Positions 39,903 to 49,241 of a stretch of 64,000 nt of DNA are shown piece after piece; the stretch's first letter is position 1; each line of letters opens with the position of its first letter. A program made the translations under genes and the position numbers. Source of the stretch: Homoserinibacter sp. GY 40078 (GTDB taxonomy: Bacteria; Actinomycetota; Actinomycetes; Actinomycetales; Microbacteriaceae); NCBI RefSeq assembly GCF_008017545.1, contig NZ_VRTZ01000001.1, positions 1,450,295 to 1,514,294 on the forward strand. The letters run 5' to 3'. The notes under the pieces were generated by a model that saw only the letters and a list, made by a program, of their open reading frames with translations, ran no database searches and had not been told where the DNA came from.

Positions 39903-40907
39903 TCAGCGGCGGCCCGTGCCGTGCACGGCGAACGGCTCGATCGCCGCGATCTCCTCGTCCGTCAGGGCGGGAGCCGAGAGCGCGCCGAGGTTGTCCTCCA
40001 GCTGTCGAACGCTCGACGCTCCGATGAGCGCGCTCGTCACCGACGGCTGACGCAGCACCCACAGCAGCGCGAGCTGCGCGAGGGTCTGGCCGCGCTGCTC
40101 GGCGATCGCATTGAGCCCGCGGGCGCGTTCGAGGTACACGTCGCTGATGTTCTCGGCGTTCATCCACCGCCCGCCCGCCGCGCGGGAGTCTGCGGGGATG
40201 CCGTCGAGGTAGCGGCTCGTGAGCAGTCCCTGCGCGAGCGGCGAGAACACGATCGAACCGATGCCGAGCTCGCCGATCGCATCCAGCAGTCCCTCCTCGG
40301 GCACCCGGTTGAACATCGAGTACGAGGGCTGGTGGATGAGCAGCGGCACGCCCTCTGCTGCGAGCGCCTCGTACGCGCGGCGCGTCTCGTCCGGTCCGTA
40401 GTTCGAGATGCCCGCGTAGAGGGCCTTGCCCGACCGTACCGCGTGGGCGAGGGCACCCATCGACTCCTCGATCGGGGTCTCGGGATCGGGTCGGTGGTGG
40501 TAGAAGATGTCGACGTAGTCGAGACCGAGACGCGTCAGCGACTGGTCGAGCGACGAGAGCAGGTACTTGCGCGATCCGAAGTCGCCGTAGGGTCCCGGCC
40601 ACATGTCGTATCCGGCCTTCGACGAGACGATCAGCTCGTCGCGGTAGGGCGCGAGGTCGCTTGCGAGGATGCGGCCGAAGTTCTCCTCCGCCGACCCGGG
40701 AGGCGGACCGTAGTTGTTCGCGAGGTCGAAGTGCGTGACACCGAGGTCGAACGCGCGAAGCACGATCTCGCGCTGCGTAGTGAGCGGGCGGTCGTGACCG
40801 AAGTTGTTCCAGAGGCCGAGCGAGATGCGCGGCAGCTTCAGCCCGCTCCGCCCGATGCGGGCGTACGAGAGGTGGTCATAGCGGTCGGAGGCGGCGTTGT
40901 AGGGCAC
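39903..40907 (-). CDS. Aldo/keto reductase, YghZ type
   Basis: A 334-residue NADPH-dependent TIM-barrel reductase. The tetrad can be placed: Asp in THFDLANNYG, Tyr directly after, Lys in VSSKAGYDMWPGPYG and His in YHHRPD. The NNYGPPPGSAEENFG and K-A-G-Y-D-M-W-P-G-P-Y-G-D segments are diagnostic of the L-glyceraldehyde-3-phosphate reductase (YghZ/Gpr) group, which detoxifies methylglyoxal and similar aldehydes. GTG start with leaderless -10 TAGGCT; divergent from msrA. Confidence 0.9.
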   Translation of the reverse strand: MPYNAASDRYDHLSYARIGRSGLKLPRISLGLWNNFGHDRPLTTQREIVLRAFDLGVTHFDLANNYGPPPGSAEENFGRILASDLAPYRDELIVSSKAGYDMWPGPYGDFGSRKYLLSSLDQSLTRLGLDYVDIFYHHRPDPETPIEESMGALAHAVRSGKALYAGISNYGPDETRRAYEALAAEGVPLLIHQPSYSMFNRVPEEGLLDAIGELGIGSIVFSPLAQGLLTSRYLDGIPADSRAAGGRWMNAENISDVYLERARGLNAIAEQRGQTLAQLALLWVLRQPSVTSALIGASSVRQLEDNLGALSAPALTDEEIAAIEPFAVHGTGRR

Positions 40908-40913
40908 CGGGAC

Positions 40914-40919
40914 AGCCTA
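40914..40919 (-). promoter_or_regulatory. -10 element TAGGCT, leaderless aldo/keto reductase
   Basis: Minus-strand hexamer ending 6 nt before the GTG at 40907. Confidence 0.6.
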
Positions 40920-40976
40920 GGGAACGGAACCGACATCCACCGTGTTGTATCCGGTGTCCCCTCAACCACAGGAAAG

Positions 40977-40982
40977 TAGGGT
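40977..40982 (+). promoter_or_regulatory. -10 element TAGGGT, leaderless msrA
   Basis: Ends 6 nt before the ATG at 40989. Confidence 0.6.
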
Positions 40983-40988
40983 CGCACC

Positions 40989-41516
40989 ATGCGCACATTC
41001 GTTCTGGCAGGTGGCTGCTTCTGGTGTCTCGACGCCGTCTACCGCACGCTCGAGGGCGTGTCCGACGTCGTCTCCGGGTACACCGGCGGAAGCGTCCCCA
41101 ACCCGTCGTACGAGCTCGTCTGCACCGGAAGCACCGGTCACGCCGAGGCGGTCGCCGTCACCTTCGACGAGAACGTGATCCCGGCGAGCGTCATCCTCGA
41201 CGTCTTCTTCACTCTCCACGATCCGCGCCAGCTGAACCGCCAGGGCAATGACGTGGGCACTCAGTACCGCTCGGCGATGTTCTACGCCGACGACGAGCAG
41301 AAGGCCGAGTTCGAGGCGGCACGCGAGCGCGCGGCCGAGTACTGGGGTGGCGGGATCGTCACGTCGATCACGCGGCTCGGCGAGTACTACCGCGCGGAGG
41401 AGTACCACCAGGACTTCTTCGCGAAGAACCCGGGCCAGGGCTACTGCCTCGCGGTGGCGCTGCCGAAGGTCAACAAGATCCGCAAGAGCTACGCGCAGTA
41501 CGTGATCGCGTCGTAG
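40989..41516 (+). CDS. msrA: Peptide methionine-S-sulfoxide reductase MsrA
   Basis: A 175-residue repair enzyme reducing the S epimer of methionine sulfoxide. GGCFWC places the catalytic Cys10 and Cys13 near the N-terminus; GYTGG, GHAEAV and EEYHQDFFAKNP are the other family blocks, and a recycling Cys lies in QGYCLAV. ATG with leaderless -10. Downstream hairpin at 41530-41555 probably ends the transcript. Confidence 0.95.
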   Translation: MRTFVLAGGCFWCLDAVYRTLEGVSDVVSGYTGGSVPNPSYELVCTGSTGHAEAVAVTFDENVIPASVILDVFFTLHDPRQLNRQGNDVGTQYRSAMFYADDEQKAEFEAARERAAEYWGGGIVTSITRLGEYYRAEEYHQDFFAKNPGQGYCLAVALPKVNKIRKSYAQYVIAS

Positions 41517-41529
41517 CGGAAGATGCTCC

Positions 41530-41555
41530 GCGGGGCCGTGACGGATCGGCCCCGC
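41530..41555 (+). terminator. Hairpin terminator after msrA
   Basis: Perfect 9-bp stem GCGGGGCCG (41530-41538) / CGGCCCCGC (41547-41555), 8-nt loop, 13 nt past the msrA stop. No U tract. Confidence 0.55.
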
Positions 41556-41603
41556 AGGGGTAGCGTCGAAGTCACGCATGGATCAGACGCAAAGGAGCGG
41601 ATC

Positions 41604-41816
41604 ATGAGCCAGAGCATGACGATCGAGAAGCGTTGGGTGGCCTTCGGCCCCGCAGGCGCGGTGGGCGTGATCCACCGCACGTCGGACGGCTTCCGCGTGA
41701 AGCTCGTCGACGATGACGACTACCGGGGCTCCTATCCCTCCCTGGAGATCGCGAAGAGCGCGCTGCATGCCGCTCTCGCCCCGGGGTCCGAGTGGCCGGA
41801 GTTCACCGAGCACTGA
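41604..41816 (+). CDS. Small protein of unknown function
   Basis: A 70-residue protein with the pattern K-R-W-V-A-F-G-P-A-G-A-V-G-V-I, a short beta-rich middle and a C-terminal helix ending PGSEWPEFTEH. It looks like a conserved single-domain actinobacterial family, but I cannot name it. AAGGAG stands 7-8 nt before the ATG and TAGCGT (41561-41566) is a likely -10, so unlike many neighbours this mRNA has a leader of about 30 nt. Confidence 0.7.
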   Translation: MSQSMTIEKRWVAFGPAGAVGVIHRTSDGFRVKLVDDDDYRGSYPSLEIAKSALHAALAPGSEWPEFTEH

Positions 41817-41898
41817 CCCCTCCTCCCCACCGCCAGGTGGTGCTCTCGCTTCCCCATATCGAGTGAGCTGAGTCGATTGCCGCCCTGGTACCGGCGAG

Positions 41899-41960
41899 GC
41901 TGATGCGGTGGCGCTCGCGGGGTTCGTCGGCACGGCCCTCGCGAGCGCCGCACCATCAGC
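41899..41960 (+). repeat. Interrupted stem in the leader of the SSB-like gene
   Basis: GCTGATG (41899-41905) pairs with CATCAGC (41954-41960) and GGCGCTCGCG (41910-41919) with CGCGAGCGCC (41940-41949), separated by a small internal loop. The structure ends 15 nt before the ribosome-binding site. The remaining 41817-41985 gap holds nothing else clear. Confidence 0.5.
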
Positions 41961-41985
41961 GGGCGCGCGCATCAGGGAGGGTCAG

Positions 41986-42456
41986 ATGACCGACATCGTC
42001 ACCGTCGTGGGGTTCGTCGCCACGGCGGTCAAGCACACCGTCACCGCAGAGGGGCTCGAGATCGCCTCGTTCCGGCTGGCGTCCACGCATCGCCGATTCG
42101 ATCGCACAGCGAACGCCTGGGTCGACGGTCAGACCAACTGGTTCTCGATCACGGCCTTCCGGCAGCTCGCGGCGAACGCATCCGCGTCGATCGATAAGGG
42201 GCAGCGGGTGATCGTCACGGGTCGGCTGCGGGTGCGCGAGTGGACCAGTGGCGAGAAGTCCGGTCACGACGTCGAGATCGTCGCGGATGCGATCGGCCAC
42301 GACCTCGCCTGGGGCACCACCACGTGGACCCGCACCGTGCGCGCGTCGGCCGAGCCCGACCATGCGAGCGAGACCGACGAGGCACAAGCGGGCGAGCTCT
42401 CGGAGACCGCCGCGCTCTTGGACGACGCGCAGGAGGCGGTGCCCGTGCCGTTCTAG
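41986..42456 (+). CDS. Single-stranded DNA-binding protein paralogue (SsbB-like)
   Basis: A 156-residue OB-fold protein: the N-terminal TDIVTVVGFVATAVKHT strand pair, FRLASTHRRFD, the NWFSITAFRQLAANA core and KGQRVIVTGRLRVREW match SSB. The C-terminal tail is acidic but ends PVPF rather than the D-D-D-I-P-F tip through which housekeeping SSB recruits partners. Mycobacteria keep a second SSB beside ettA in the same way. ATG with GGAGG upstream; a GTG at 41908 would add a signal-like extension and is not favoured. Confidence 0.87.
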   Translation: MTDIVTVVGFVATAVKHTVTAEGLEIASFRLASTHRRFDRTANAWVDGQTNWFSITAFRQLAANASASIDKGQRVIVTGRLRVREWTSGEKSGHDVEIVADAIGHDLAWGTTTWTRTVRASAEPDHASETDEAQAGELSETAALLDDAQEAVPVPF

Positions 42457-42459
42457 AAT
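42454..42459 (+). promoter_or_regulatory. -10 element TAGAAT overlapping the ssb stop codon
   Basis: TAGAAT begins with the TAG stop of the SSB-like gene and lies 44 nt before the lipoprotein ATG. Confidence 0.5.
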
Positions 42460-42503
42460 CGACGAGGTCTCGCTTCCGGAGTGGGCCGTTCCAGGAGGTA
42501 GGG

Positions 42504-42965
42504 ATGTCCCGTCGTGTGGGCGCGGTAGTGCTCGCTTTCGCGTCGGCATCGCTGCTCGTGGCCTGCACGACTCCGGAGGCCACCCCCTCGAGTTCGCCGT
42601 CGTCCACCAGCTCGGCCGAACCGACTCCCACGCCGACGGCCACGCCCGAGCCGGAGTTCGAGGGAACGGCCGCCGACAATCAGGCCTACTTCGACTGGAT
42701 CAATCAGGCGCTCATCGACTCGGATGCGCACCTCGACGGTGCGGCGTTCATCGACAACCTCGTCGACCACGGGTACCCGCGCGGCGCGATGGAGGTCACC
42801 CCCGATACGACCGCCATCGGCATCGCAGCCGACAACATCGTCTTCTCGATCCGCTTCGACGACACCTGCCTGCTGGGGCAGTGGGGCAACATCGGTTACA
42901 CGAGCCTCGTGACCGATCTGCCGGCATCCGGCCGCTGCATCGTCGGCACCCCTCGCCCCGCCTGA
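42504..42965 (+). CDS. Lipoprotein, DUF6993-like
   Basis: A 153-residue secreted protein. A signal peptide ends in the lipobox LVAC (Cys21), followed by a Ser/Pro/Thr linker (about 22-50) and a small globular domain with two cysteines (DDTCLLGQWG and GRCIVG) that could be disulfide-linked. The family assignment DUF6993 is from memory. AGGAGG stands 5 nt before the ATG. Function unknown. Confidence 0.75.
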   Translation: MSRRVGAVVLAFASASLLVACTTPEATPSSSPSSTSSAEPTPTPTATPEPEFEGTAADNQAYFDWINQALIDSDAHLDGAAFIDNLVDHGYPRGAMEVTPDTTAIGIAADNIVFSIRFDDTCLLGQWGNIGYTSLVTDLPASGRCIVGTPRPA

Positions 42966-43003
42966 GCGGCTTCGCCCGGCAACGCGCACTCCCGCCCCGC
43001 CCA

Positions 43004-43009
43004 TAGACT
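43004..43009 (+). promoter_or_regulatory. -10 element TAGACT, leaderless ettA
   Basis: Ends 7 nt before the ATG at 43017. Confidence 0.6.
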
Positions 43010-43016
43010 CGAACCC

Positions 43017-44696
<1,680 letters not shown>

Positions 44697-44713
44697 GGCG
44701 GCGAGTCGTTCCG

Positions 44714-45196
44714 ATGGCCCGTATCAACATCCCGATCCGGCTTCGCTGGAGCGACTTCGACGCCTACGCGCACGTCAACAACGCCGAGATGCTGCGGCTG
44801 CTGGAGGAGGCGCGCATCGAGGCCTTCTGGCGTCCGGATGCAGATGCAGATCCGGCGACCGTGCGCCCCACCGCGGTGATCGACGCCGGACCCTCCGCGG
44901 CGACCTTCAGCCTCATCGCCCGGCAGGAAGTCGAGTACCGCGCGCCGATCCCGTACCAGCGCAGCCCCATCGACGTGGAGCTATGGCTCGGACGCCTCGG
45001 GGGTGCGAGCTTCGAGGTCTGCTACGAGGTGTATTCGCCCGTGGGCGTGGAGCCGCGCACGCTCTACACGGTCGCCTCGACGACGCTCGTGCTGGTCGAC
45101 GCCGCGACAGGGCGTCCGACGCGGCTGCCCGACGAGCTCCGTGAGCTCTTTGCGCCCTACGTCGAACCGCCGGTAGTGTTCCCCTCCCGCAACTGA
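44714..45196 (+). CDS. Hot-dog acyl-CoA thioesterase (4HBT family)
   Basis: A 160-residue hot-dog fold thioesterase. RWSDFDAYAHVNNAEMLRLLEEAR is the 4-hydroxybenzoyl-CoA thioesterase motif with the catalytic Asp, followed by EVEYRAPIPY. It should hydrolyse an acyl-CoA; the acyl group is unknown. ATG 44714; translated shortly after ettA, a neighbour pair also known from mycobacteria. Confidence 0.88.
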   Translation: MARINIPIRLRWSDFDAYAHVNNAEMLRLLEEARIEAFWRPDADADPATVRPTAVIDAGPSAATFSLIARQEVEYRAPIPYQRSPIDVELWLGRLGGASFEVCYEVYSPVGVEPRTLYTVASTTLVLVDAATGRPTRLPDELRELFAPYVEPPVVFPSRN

Positions 45197-45218
45197 ACGC
45201 ACCTTGGAGACGAACACC

Positions 45219-45623
45219 GTGACCCGTCGACTCATCTCGTCCGGATCCGCATTCGAAGAGCGCATCGGCTACTCGCGCGCGGTCGTCGTCGGCGACACCG
45301 TCTACGTCTCGGGCACGACCGGATACGACTACGCCACCGGCGAGATCTCGGCGGATGTCGCCGAGCAGGCGGCGCAGACGCTGCGCAACATCGCGGCGGC
45401 GCTCGCGGAAGCCGGCGCGAGCCTCGACGACGTCGTGCGGGTGCACTACCTGCTGCCCGACGGCGGCGATTTCGAAGCATGCTGGCCGGTGCTGCGGGAG
45501 GCCTTCGGGCAGGCTCGCCCGGCCGCGACGATGATTCAGGTGCCGCTCATGGACCCCGCGATGCGGATCGAGATCGAGGTCACCGCTGTCGTCGGCTCGG
45601 CGCTCGCGCCCGCTGCCGGATAG
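45219..45623 (+). CDS. RidA-family reactive intermediate deaminase
   Basis: A 134-residue member of the YjgF/YER057c/UK114 family, trimers that hydrolyse enamine/imine intermediates released by PLP enzymes. YVSGTTGYDYATGEI, A-Q-T-L-R-N-I-A-A-A-L and RPAATMIQVPL with the substrate-binding Arg, then MRIEIEVTAVV, are typical. GTG at 45219 is chosen because GGAGA lies 7 nt upstream; TTG 45204 is an alternative. Confidence 0.9.
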   Translation: MTRRLISSGSAFEERIGYSRAVVVGDTVYVSGTTGYDYATGEISADVAEQAAQTLRNIAAALAEAGASLDDVVRVHYLLPDGGDFEACWPVLREAFGQARPAATMIQVPLMDPAMRIEIEVTAVVGSALAPAAG

Positions 45624-45654
45624 TGCCCGGCGCCGCATAGTTCCGGACACGCGA

Positions 45655-45684
45655 CGGCGCCGACCCCCGAAGGAGCCGGCGCCG
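45655..45684. terminator. Bidirectional hairpin between ridA-like and betaine-binding genes
   Basis: CGGCGCCG at 45655-45662 pairs with CGGCGCCG at 45677-45684 across a 14-nt loop, with further pairing just outside. It sits between two convergent genes. Confidence 0.6.
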
Positions 45685-45700
45685 CGCGAAGATACGAGGA

Positions 45701-46588
45701 TCAGGACGTCAGCGAGTCCACGTACTCCTGGTTGTCGGCGATCCACTGGTCCACGACGGGGCCGTAGTCGTCGGTGTCGTTCTCGTTGAACATGACGTTC
45801 TCGAGGTCGTACAGCAGCTCCGGGTCCATGGAGAACGCGGACAGCCACTCGGCGACCTCGGGGAAGTCGTCCTCGAAGCCGGTACGTGTGTAGGTGTGGA
45901 TGCCCTCGGCCGTCCCGAGGGTGCCCTCCGGGTCCTCGAGGTTCTTGATCGGGAACGCGCTGTAGGCCCAGTGCGGCTCCCACAGGGTCACGACGACGTT
46001 CTCGCCCGCGTCGGTCGCCGCCTTCAGCTCGGTGAGCATCGCGGTGGTCGACGAGGTCGTGAAGTCCATGCCGTCGAGACCGTAGGTCGGGATCACGGAG
46101 TTCTCGACAGCCGCGGTGAGTCCCGCGCCCGCCTCGATGCCGACGATCTCGTTGCCGAACTCGTCGGCGTGGTCCGCGAGCTCCGCGAGGGAGTCGATCG
46201 GGGCGTCCGCGTTCACGGCGACGGTCAGGGCGGCCTGGTCGAACCACGCGCCGAGGTCGACGATGTCGTCGCCGAAGTCCTCGATGTACTCCGCGTGGGT
46301 GGTGGGCAGCCACACATCGGTGGCGAAGTCATAGTCACCCGTGGAGAGACCGGCGAAGAGCGGAGCGACATCGGAGTACTCCAACTCCACGTTGTAGCCC
46401 TTGTCCTCGAGGATCGCCTTCCAGAGCTCGGAGCTGGCGATGCCCTCGTCCCAGCCGTTGAACACGGCGAGCGTGATGTCGCCCTTGTCGCCGCCGGCGT
46501 CGCCCGAGGTCTCCTCGGTGGCGCATCCGGTGAGGATGAGGGCGGTGGCGGCCGAGGCCGCCAGAAGCGCCTTGCTGTGCATGCGCAT
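45701..46588 (-). CDS. Glycine betaine ABC transporter substrate-binding lipoprotein
   Basis: A 295-residue lipoprotein; lipobox LTGC follows the signal peptide. The OpuAC/ProX-type ligand site is indicated by VFNGWDEGIASSELW, ATDVWLPTTHAEYI and VVTLWEPHWAY, whose tryptophans form the cation-pi box for trimethylammonium compounds. ATG 46588 has AAGGAAA upstream; ATG 46582 is an alternative. Third gene of a betaine uptake operon, separated from the permease by a hairpin. Confidence 0.9.
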   Translation of the reverse strand: MRMHSKALLAASAATALILTGCATEETSGDAGGDKGDITLAVFNGWDEGIASSELWKAILEDKGYNVELEYSDVAPLFAGLSTGDYDFATDVWLPTTHAEYIEDFGDDIVDLGAWFDQAALTVAVNADAPIDSLAELADHADEFGNEIVGIEAGAGLTAAVENSVIPTYGLDGMDFTTSSTTAMLTELKAATDAGENVVVTLWEPHWAYSAFPIKNLEDPEGTLGTAEGIHTYTRTGFEDDFPEVAEWLSAFSMDPELLYDLENVMFNENDTDDYGPVVDQWIADNQEYVDSLTS

Positions 46589-46664
46589 GCTGTGTGTTTC
46601 CTTTCCGTGGCACGGGGATCTCCCAGGCCACCTGGGGATGCCGCAGGCCGGAGCCGGGCGGCGA

Positions 46665-46686
46665 CGCGGACGCGTGGGCGTCCGCG
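46665..46686 (-). promoter_or_regulatory. Intercistronic hairpin between permease and binding-protein genes
   Basis: CGCGGACGC (46665-46673) and GCGTCCGCG (46678-46686) form a perfect 9-bp stem with a 4-nt loop in the 114-nt gap. Such stems often stabilise the distal mRNA or partly terminate, allowing different amounts of binding protein and membrane subunits. Confidence 0.5.
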
Positions 46687-46702
46687 ACATCGGGGGCCGC
46701 GC

Positions 46703-47611
46703 TCAGGCGGCGGTCATGGGGGAGGCGGGGGCAGCCTCCGCCTCGCGACGGCGTGCCACGGATCGGGCCTGAACGGCCGCGAGCAGCCCGCGCCGTTGAC
46801 CGAAGGATCCGGTGAAGCGGTCGAGCAGGATCGCGAGGATCACCACCGACAGACCGGCTTCGACGCCGAGCGCCGTGTCGAGACGCGCGAGGCTCGCGAC
46901 GATTTCGGACCCGAGACCGTCCGCGCCGACGAGGCCCGCGATCACGACCATCGAGAGCGACAGCATGATCACCTGGTTGACCCCCGCCATGATCGTCGGC
47001 AGCGCGAGAGGCAGCTGGATCTGGCGGAGGATGCGCGCGGGCGTCGCGCCGAACGCGTGACCCGCCTCCACGACCTCCGTGTCGACGCCGCGGAGGCCGA
47101 GCTCGGTGAGGCGCACACCCGGGGCCATCGCGAACACGATCGTGGCGACGATGCCGGGCGCCTCTCCGACGCGGAACAGCAGGATCGCCGGGATCAGGTA
47201 CACGAACGCGGGCATCGTCTGCAGGAAGTCGAGGATCGGCCGCACGATCGCCGACACCAGCCGCGACCTCGCGGCGGCGATCCCGATGGGGATGCTGAGC
47301 GCGATCGCGATGAATGCGGCCACACTCACGAGAGCGAGGGTGTCCATCGCGTTGTCCCACTGATCCATGGAGGCGATCAGCAGCAGCCCCGCGGCCGTGC
47401 CGACGGCGAAGATCCAGCCGCGGGCGAGGAGGGCCAGCACGACGGCGACGACGAGGATCACCCAGAAGGGCGGCGTGCGCAGCACCCAGTCGACGGCGTC
47501 GTACATGCCGACGAAGATCTCGCGGAGGAAGCGGAAGAAGGCGGAGAAGTTCTCGATCACGTAGTTCACGAAGCCGTCGATCCAGTCGCCGACCGGGATG
47601 CGGATGTCCAT
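46703..47611 (-). CDS. Glycine betaine/proline ABC transporter permease
   Basis: A 302-residue ProW/OpuAB-type permease. An N-terminal amphipathic region (IPVGDWIDGFVNYVIENF) is followed by about seven membrane helices; the EAA loop is EAGHAFGATPARILRQIQLPLALPTI. P-A-F-V-Y-L-I-P is typical of the subfamily. Its ATG overlaps the ATPase stop by one nucleotide (TGATG). Confidence 0.92.
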   Translation of the reverse strand: MDIRIPVGDWIDGFVNYVIENFSAFFRFLREIFVGMYDAVDWVLRTPPFWVILVVAVVLALLARGWIFAVGTAAGLLLIASMDQWDNAMDTLALVSVAAFIAIALSIPIGIAAARSRLVSAIVRPILDFLQTMPAFVYLIPAILLFRVGEAPGIVATIVFAMAPGVRLTELGLRGVDTEVVEAGHAFGATPARILRQIQLPLALPTIMAGVNQVIMLSLSMVVIAGLVGADGLGSEIVASLARLDTALGVEAGLSVVILAILLDRFTGSFGQRRGLLAAVQARSVARRREAEAAPASPMTAA

Positions 47612-48891
47612 CAGCTGTCCTTCCTCTCGGCGCGTGCGGACTCGCTCGACGCGAGTGCCTCCTCGACGACTTCTGCGGGCAGGGGGACCCCGAGCGAGAT
47701 CTCGCCGGTGGCGGTCGCACCGCCGCCGAGCGCGGCGAGAAGCGTGATGCGGGGCAGCACGCCCACGAGGCGCTCACGCTCGTCGGTGACGGCGAGTGGC
47801 AGCGGCGACTCGGCCGCCGGCACGAAGAGCTCGATGAGCGCCGAGTCGTGACTGACGGTTGCGACCTCGGGGTTGATGGCCGAGGTGATGCGCTGCTCGC
47901 CCTTCTGCAGGAGACGCAGGGCGGCCCGGTCGCCGATCGTGCCGACGAGCCGCCGGTCGCGGTCGACCACGAACGCCGCCGCCGTGCGGGAGTCGCGCAT
48001 CGCCCGGAGGGCTGCGCGCGGGCCGGAACCGGATCCGACGGTCGGGGCGGCCGGCTCCATGACCGATGCCGCGGTGAGCACGCGAGCGCGGTCGACATCC
48101 TGCACGAACTGCTCGACGTAGTCGTTCGCGGGGTCGGTGAGGATGTCCTCCGGGGTGCCGATCTGCACGATGCGCCCGTCGCGCATGACCGCGATGCGGT
48201 CGCCGAGGAACATCGCCTCGTTGAGGTCGTGGGTGATGAAGATGATCGTCTTGCCGAGAGCGGCCTGGAGCTCGAGCAGCTGCTCCTGCATCTCGCGGCG
48301 GATGAGGGGGTCGAGGGCGCTGAACGCCTCGTCCATGAGCAGGATGTCGGTGTCGGCGGCGAGGGCACGCGCGAGCCCCACGCGCTGCCGCATCCCGCCG
48401 GAGAGCTCACCCGGAAGGCGGTCTTCCCAGCCGCCCAGGCCGACGAGCTCGATCGTGCGTCGCGCCAGGTCGATGCGCTCGCGCTTCGAGGTGCCCCGCA
48501 CCTCGAGCCCGTAAGCCACGTTGTCGAGCACGGTGCGGTGGGGGAGCAGGGCGAAGTGCTGGAAGACCATCGAGACCCGACGGCGCCGCAGTTCGCGCAG
48601 CGCCTTGGGCGAGATACCGGTGAGCTGTTCGCCGGCGATCTCGACGGTGCCGTCGGTCGCGTCGAGCAGTCCGTTGAGCATGCGGATAAGCGTCGACTTG
48701 CCGGAGCCGGAGAGCCCCATCACGACGAAGATCTCGCCGCGGCGGACGTCGAAGCTCGCGTCGATGACGGCGGCGGTGGGGCCGCCGAGCTCGTCGCGTG
48801 GAGTTCCGGCGCGGAGCTTCTGGACGGCGTCGGCGGGGGAGCGGCCGAAGACCTTGAAAAGGCCGTCGGCGCGAAGGGCGATGTCGGTCAC
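47611..48891 (-). CDS. Glycine betaine ABC transporter ATPase with CBS pair
   Basis: A 426-residue ProV/OpuAA-type ATPase: Walker A GLSGSGKST, Q-loop VFQHFALLPHRTV, signature LSGGMRQR, Walker B ILLMDEAFSALD. The D-E-A form and GGM signature mark the betaine family. C-terminal CBS domains (about 275-400) are the ionic-strength or cyclic-di-AMP sensors of OpuA-like systems. GTG 48891 with AGGAG close upstream. Energises uptake of osmoprotectants. Confidence 0.92.
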   Translation of the reverse strand: MTDIALRADGLFKVFGRSPADAVQKLRAGTPRDELGGPTAAVIDASFDVRRGEIFVVMGLSGSGKSTLIRMLNGLLDATDGTVEIAGEQLTGISPKALRELRRRRVSMVFQHFALLPHRTVLDNVAYGLEVRGTSKRERIDLARRTIELVGLGGWEDRLPGELSGGMRQRVGLARALAADTDILLMDEAFSALDPLIRREMQEQLLELQAALGKTIIFITHDLNEAMFLGDRIAVMRDGRIVQIGTPEDILTDPANDYVEQFVQDVDRARVLTAASVMEPAAPTVGSGSGPRAALRAMRDSRTAAAFVVDRDRRLVGTIGDRAALRLLQKGEQRITSAINPEVATVSHDSALIELFVPAAESPLPLAVTDERERLVGVLPRITLLAALGGGATATGEISLGVPLPAEVVEEALASSESARAERKDS

Positions 48892-49241
48892 GTTCTCCTG
48901 GTCCCCGCGGAGGCGGGGCTTTCGGTCAGCGGTCCGGGCGCACGAGGCATCAGCTGTCGTGAGGACATGCGGATGCGGCACCGCCGGGTGGCGGCGCGCG
49001 ACGTCGCGTTGCCGTACGAGCTCCGGCGGCGATGGCCGTGAAGCGCGCGGTCCTGGGCGTCAGGGGTGGCCGCCGGTCGTGTCGGACGCGTCGTCGGCAG
49101 GGCCGTGGGCCACCGTAACAGGCTCGTCCCGAGGGCGTCTGGCGACCGATTCCGTTGCGGAACCCTCGCTCGGCCCCGGTTTCACAGGGCATGCGGCGGT
49201 TTCGCCGACGAGTTCCGCGGGTGCGCTTCGTTACCGCTTTG
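48892..49241 (-). promoter_or_regulatory. 350-nt regulatory gap upstream of the betaine operon
   Basis: No gene seen. Directly before the ribosome-binding site lies a 6-bp hairpin with a 4-nt loop (CCCCGC 48903-48908 / GCGGGG 48913-48918). At the far end, GTTACCGC is repeated with an 11-bp period (49230-49237 and 49241-49248), the second copy extending into the tesB stop codon; an inverted GTAAC (49115-49119) lies in between. The long leader and repeats suggest osmotic regulation. Confidence 0.5.

Noticed and set aside
41908-41985. Signal-peptide-like extension of the SSB-like protein from GTG 41908
   Set aside because: It covers the leader stem, and the ATG at 41986 has a good ribosome-binding site and the correct SSB N-terminus.
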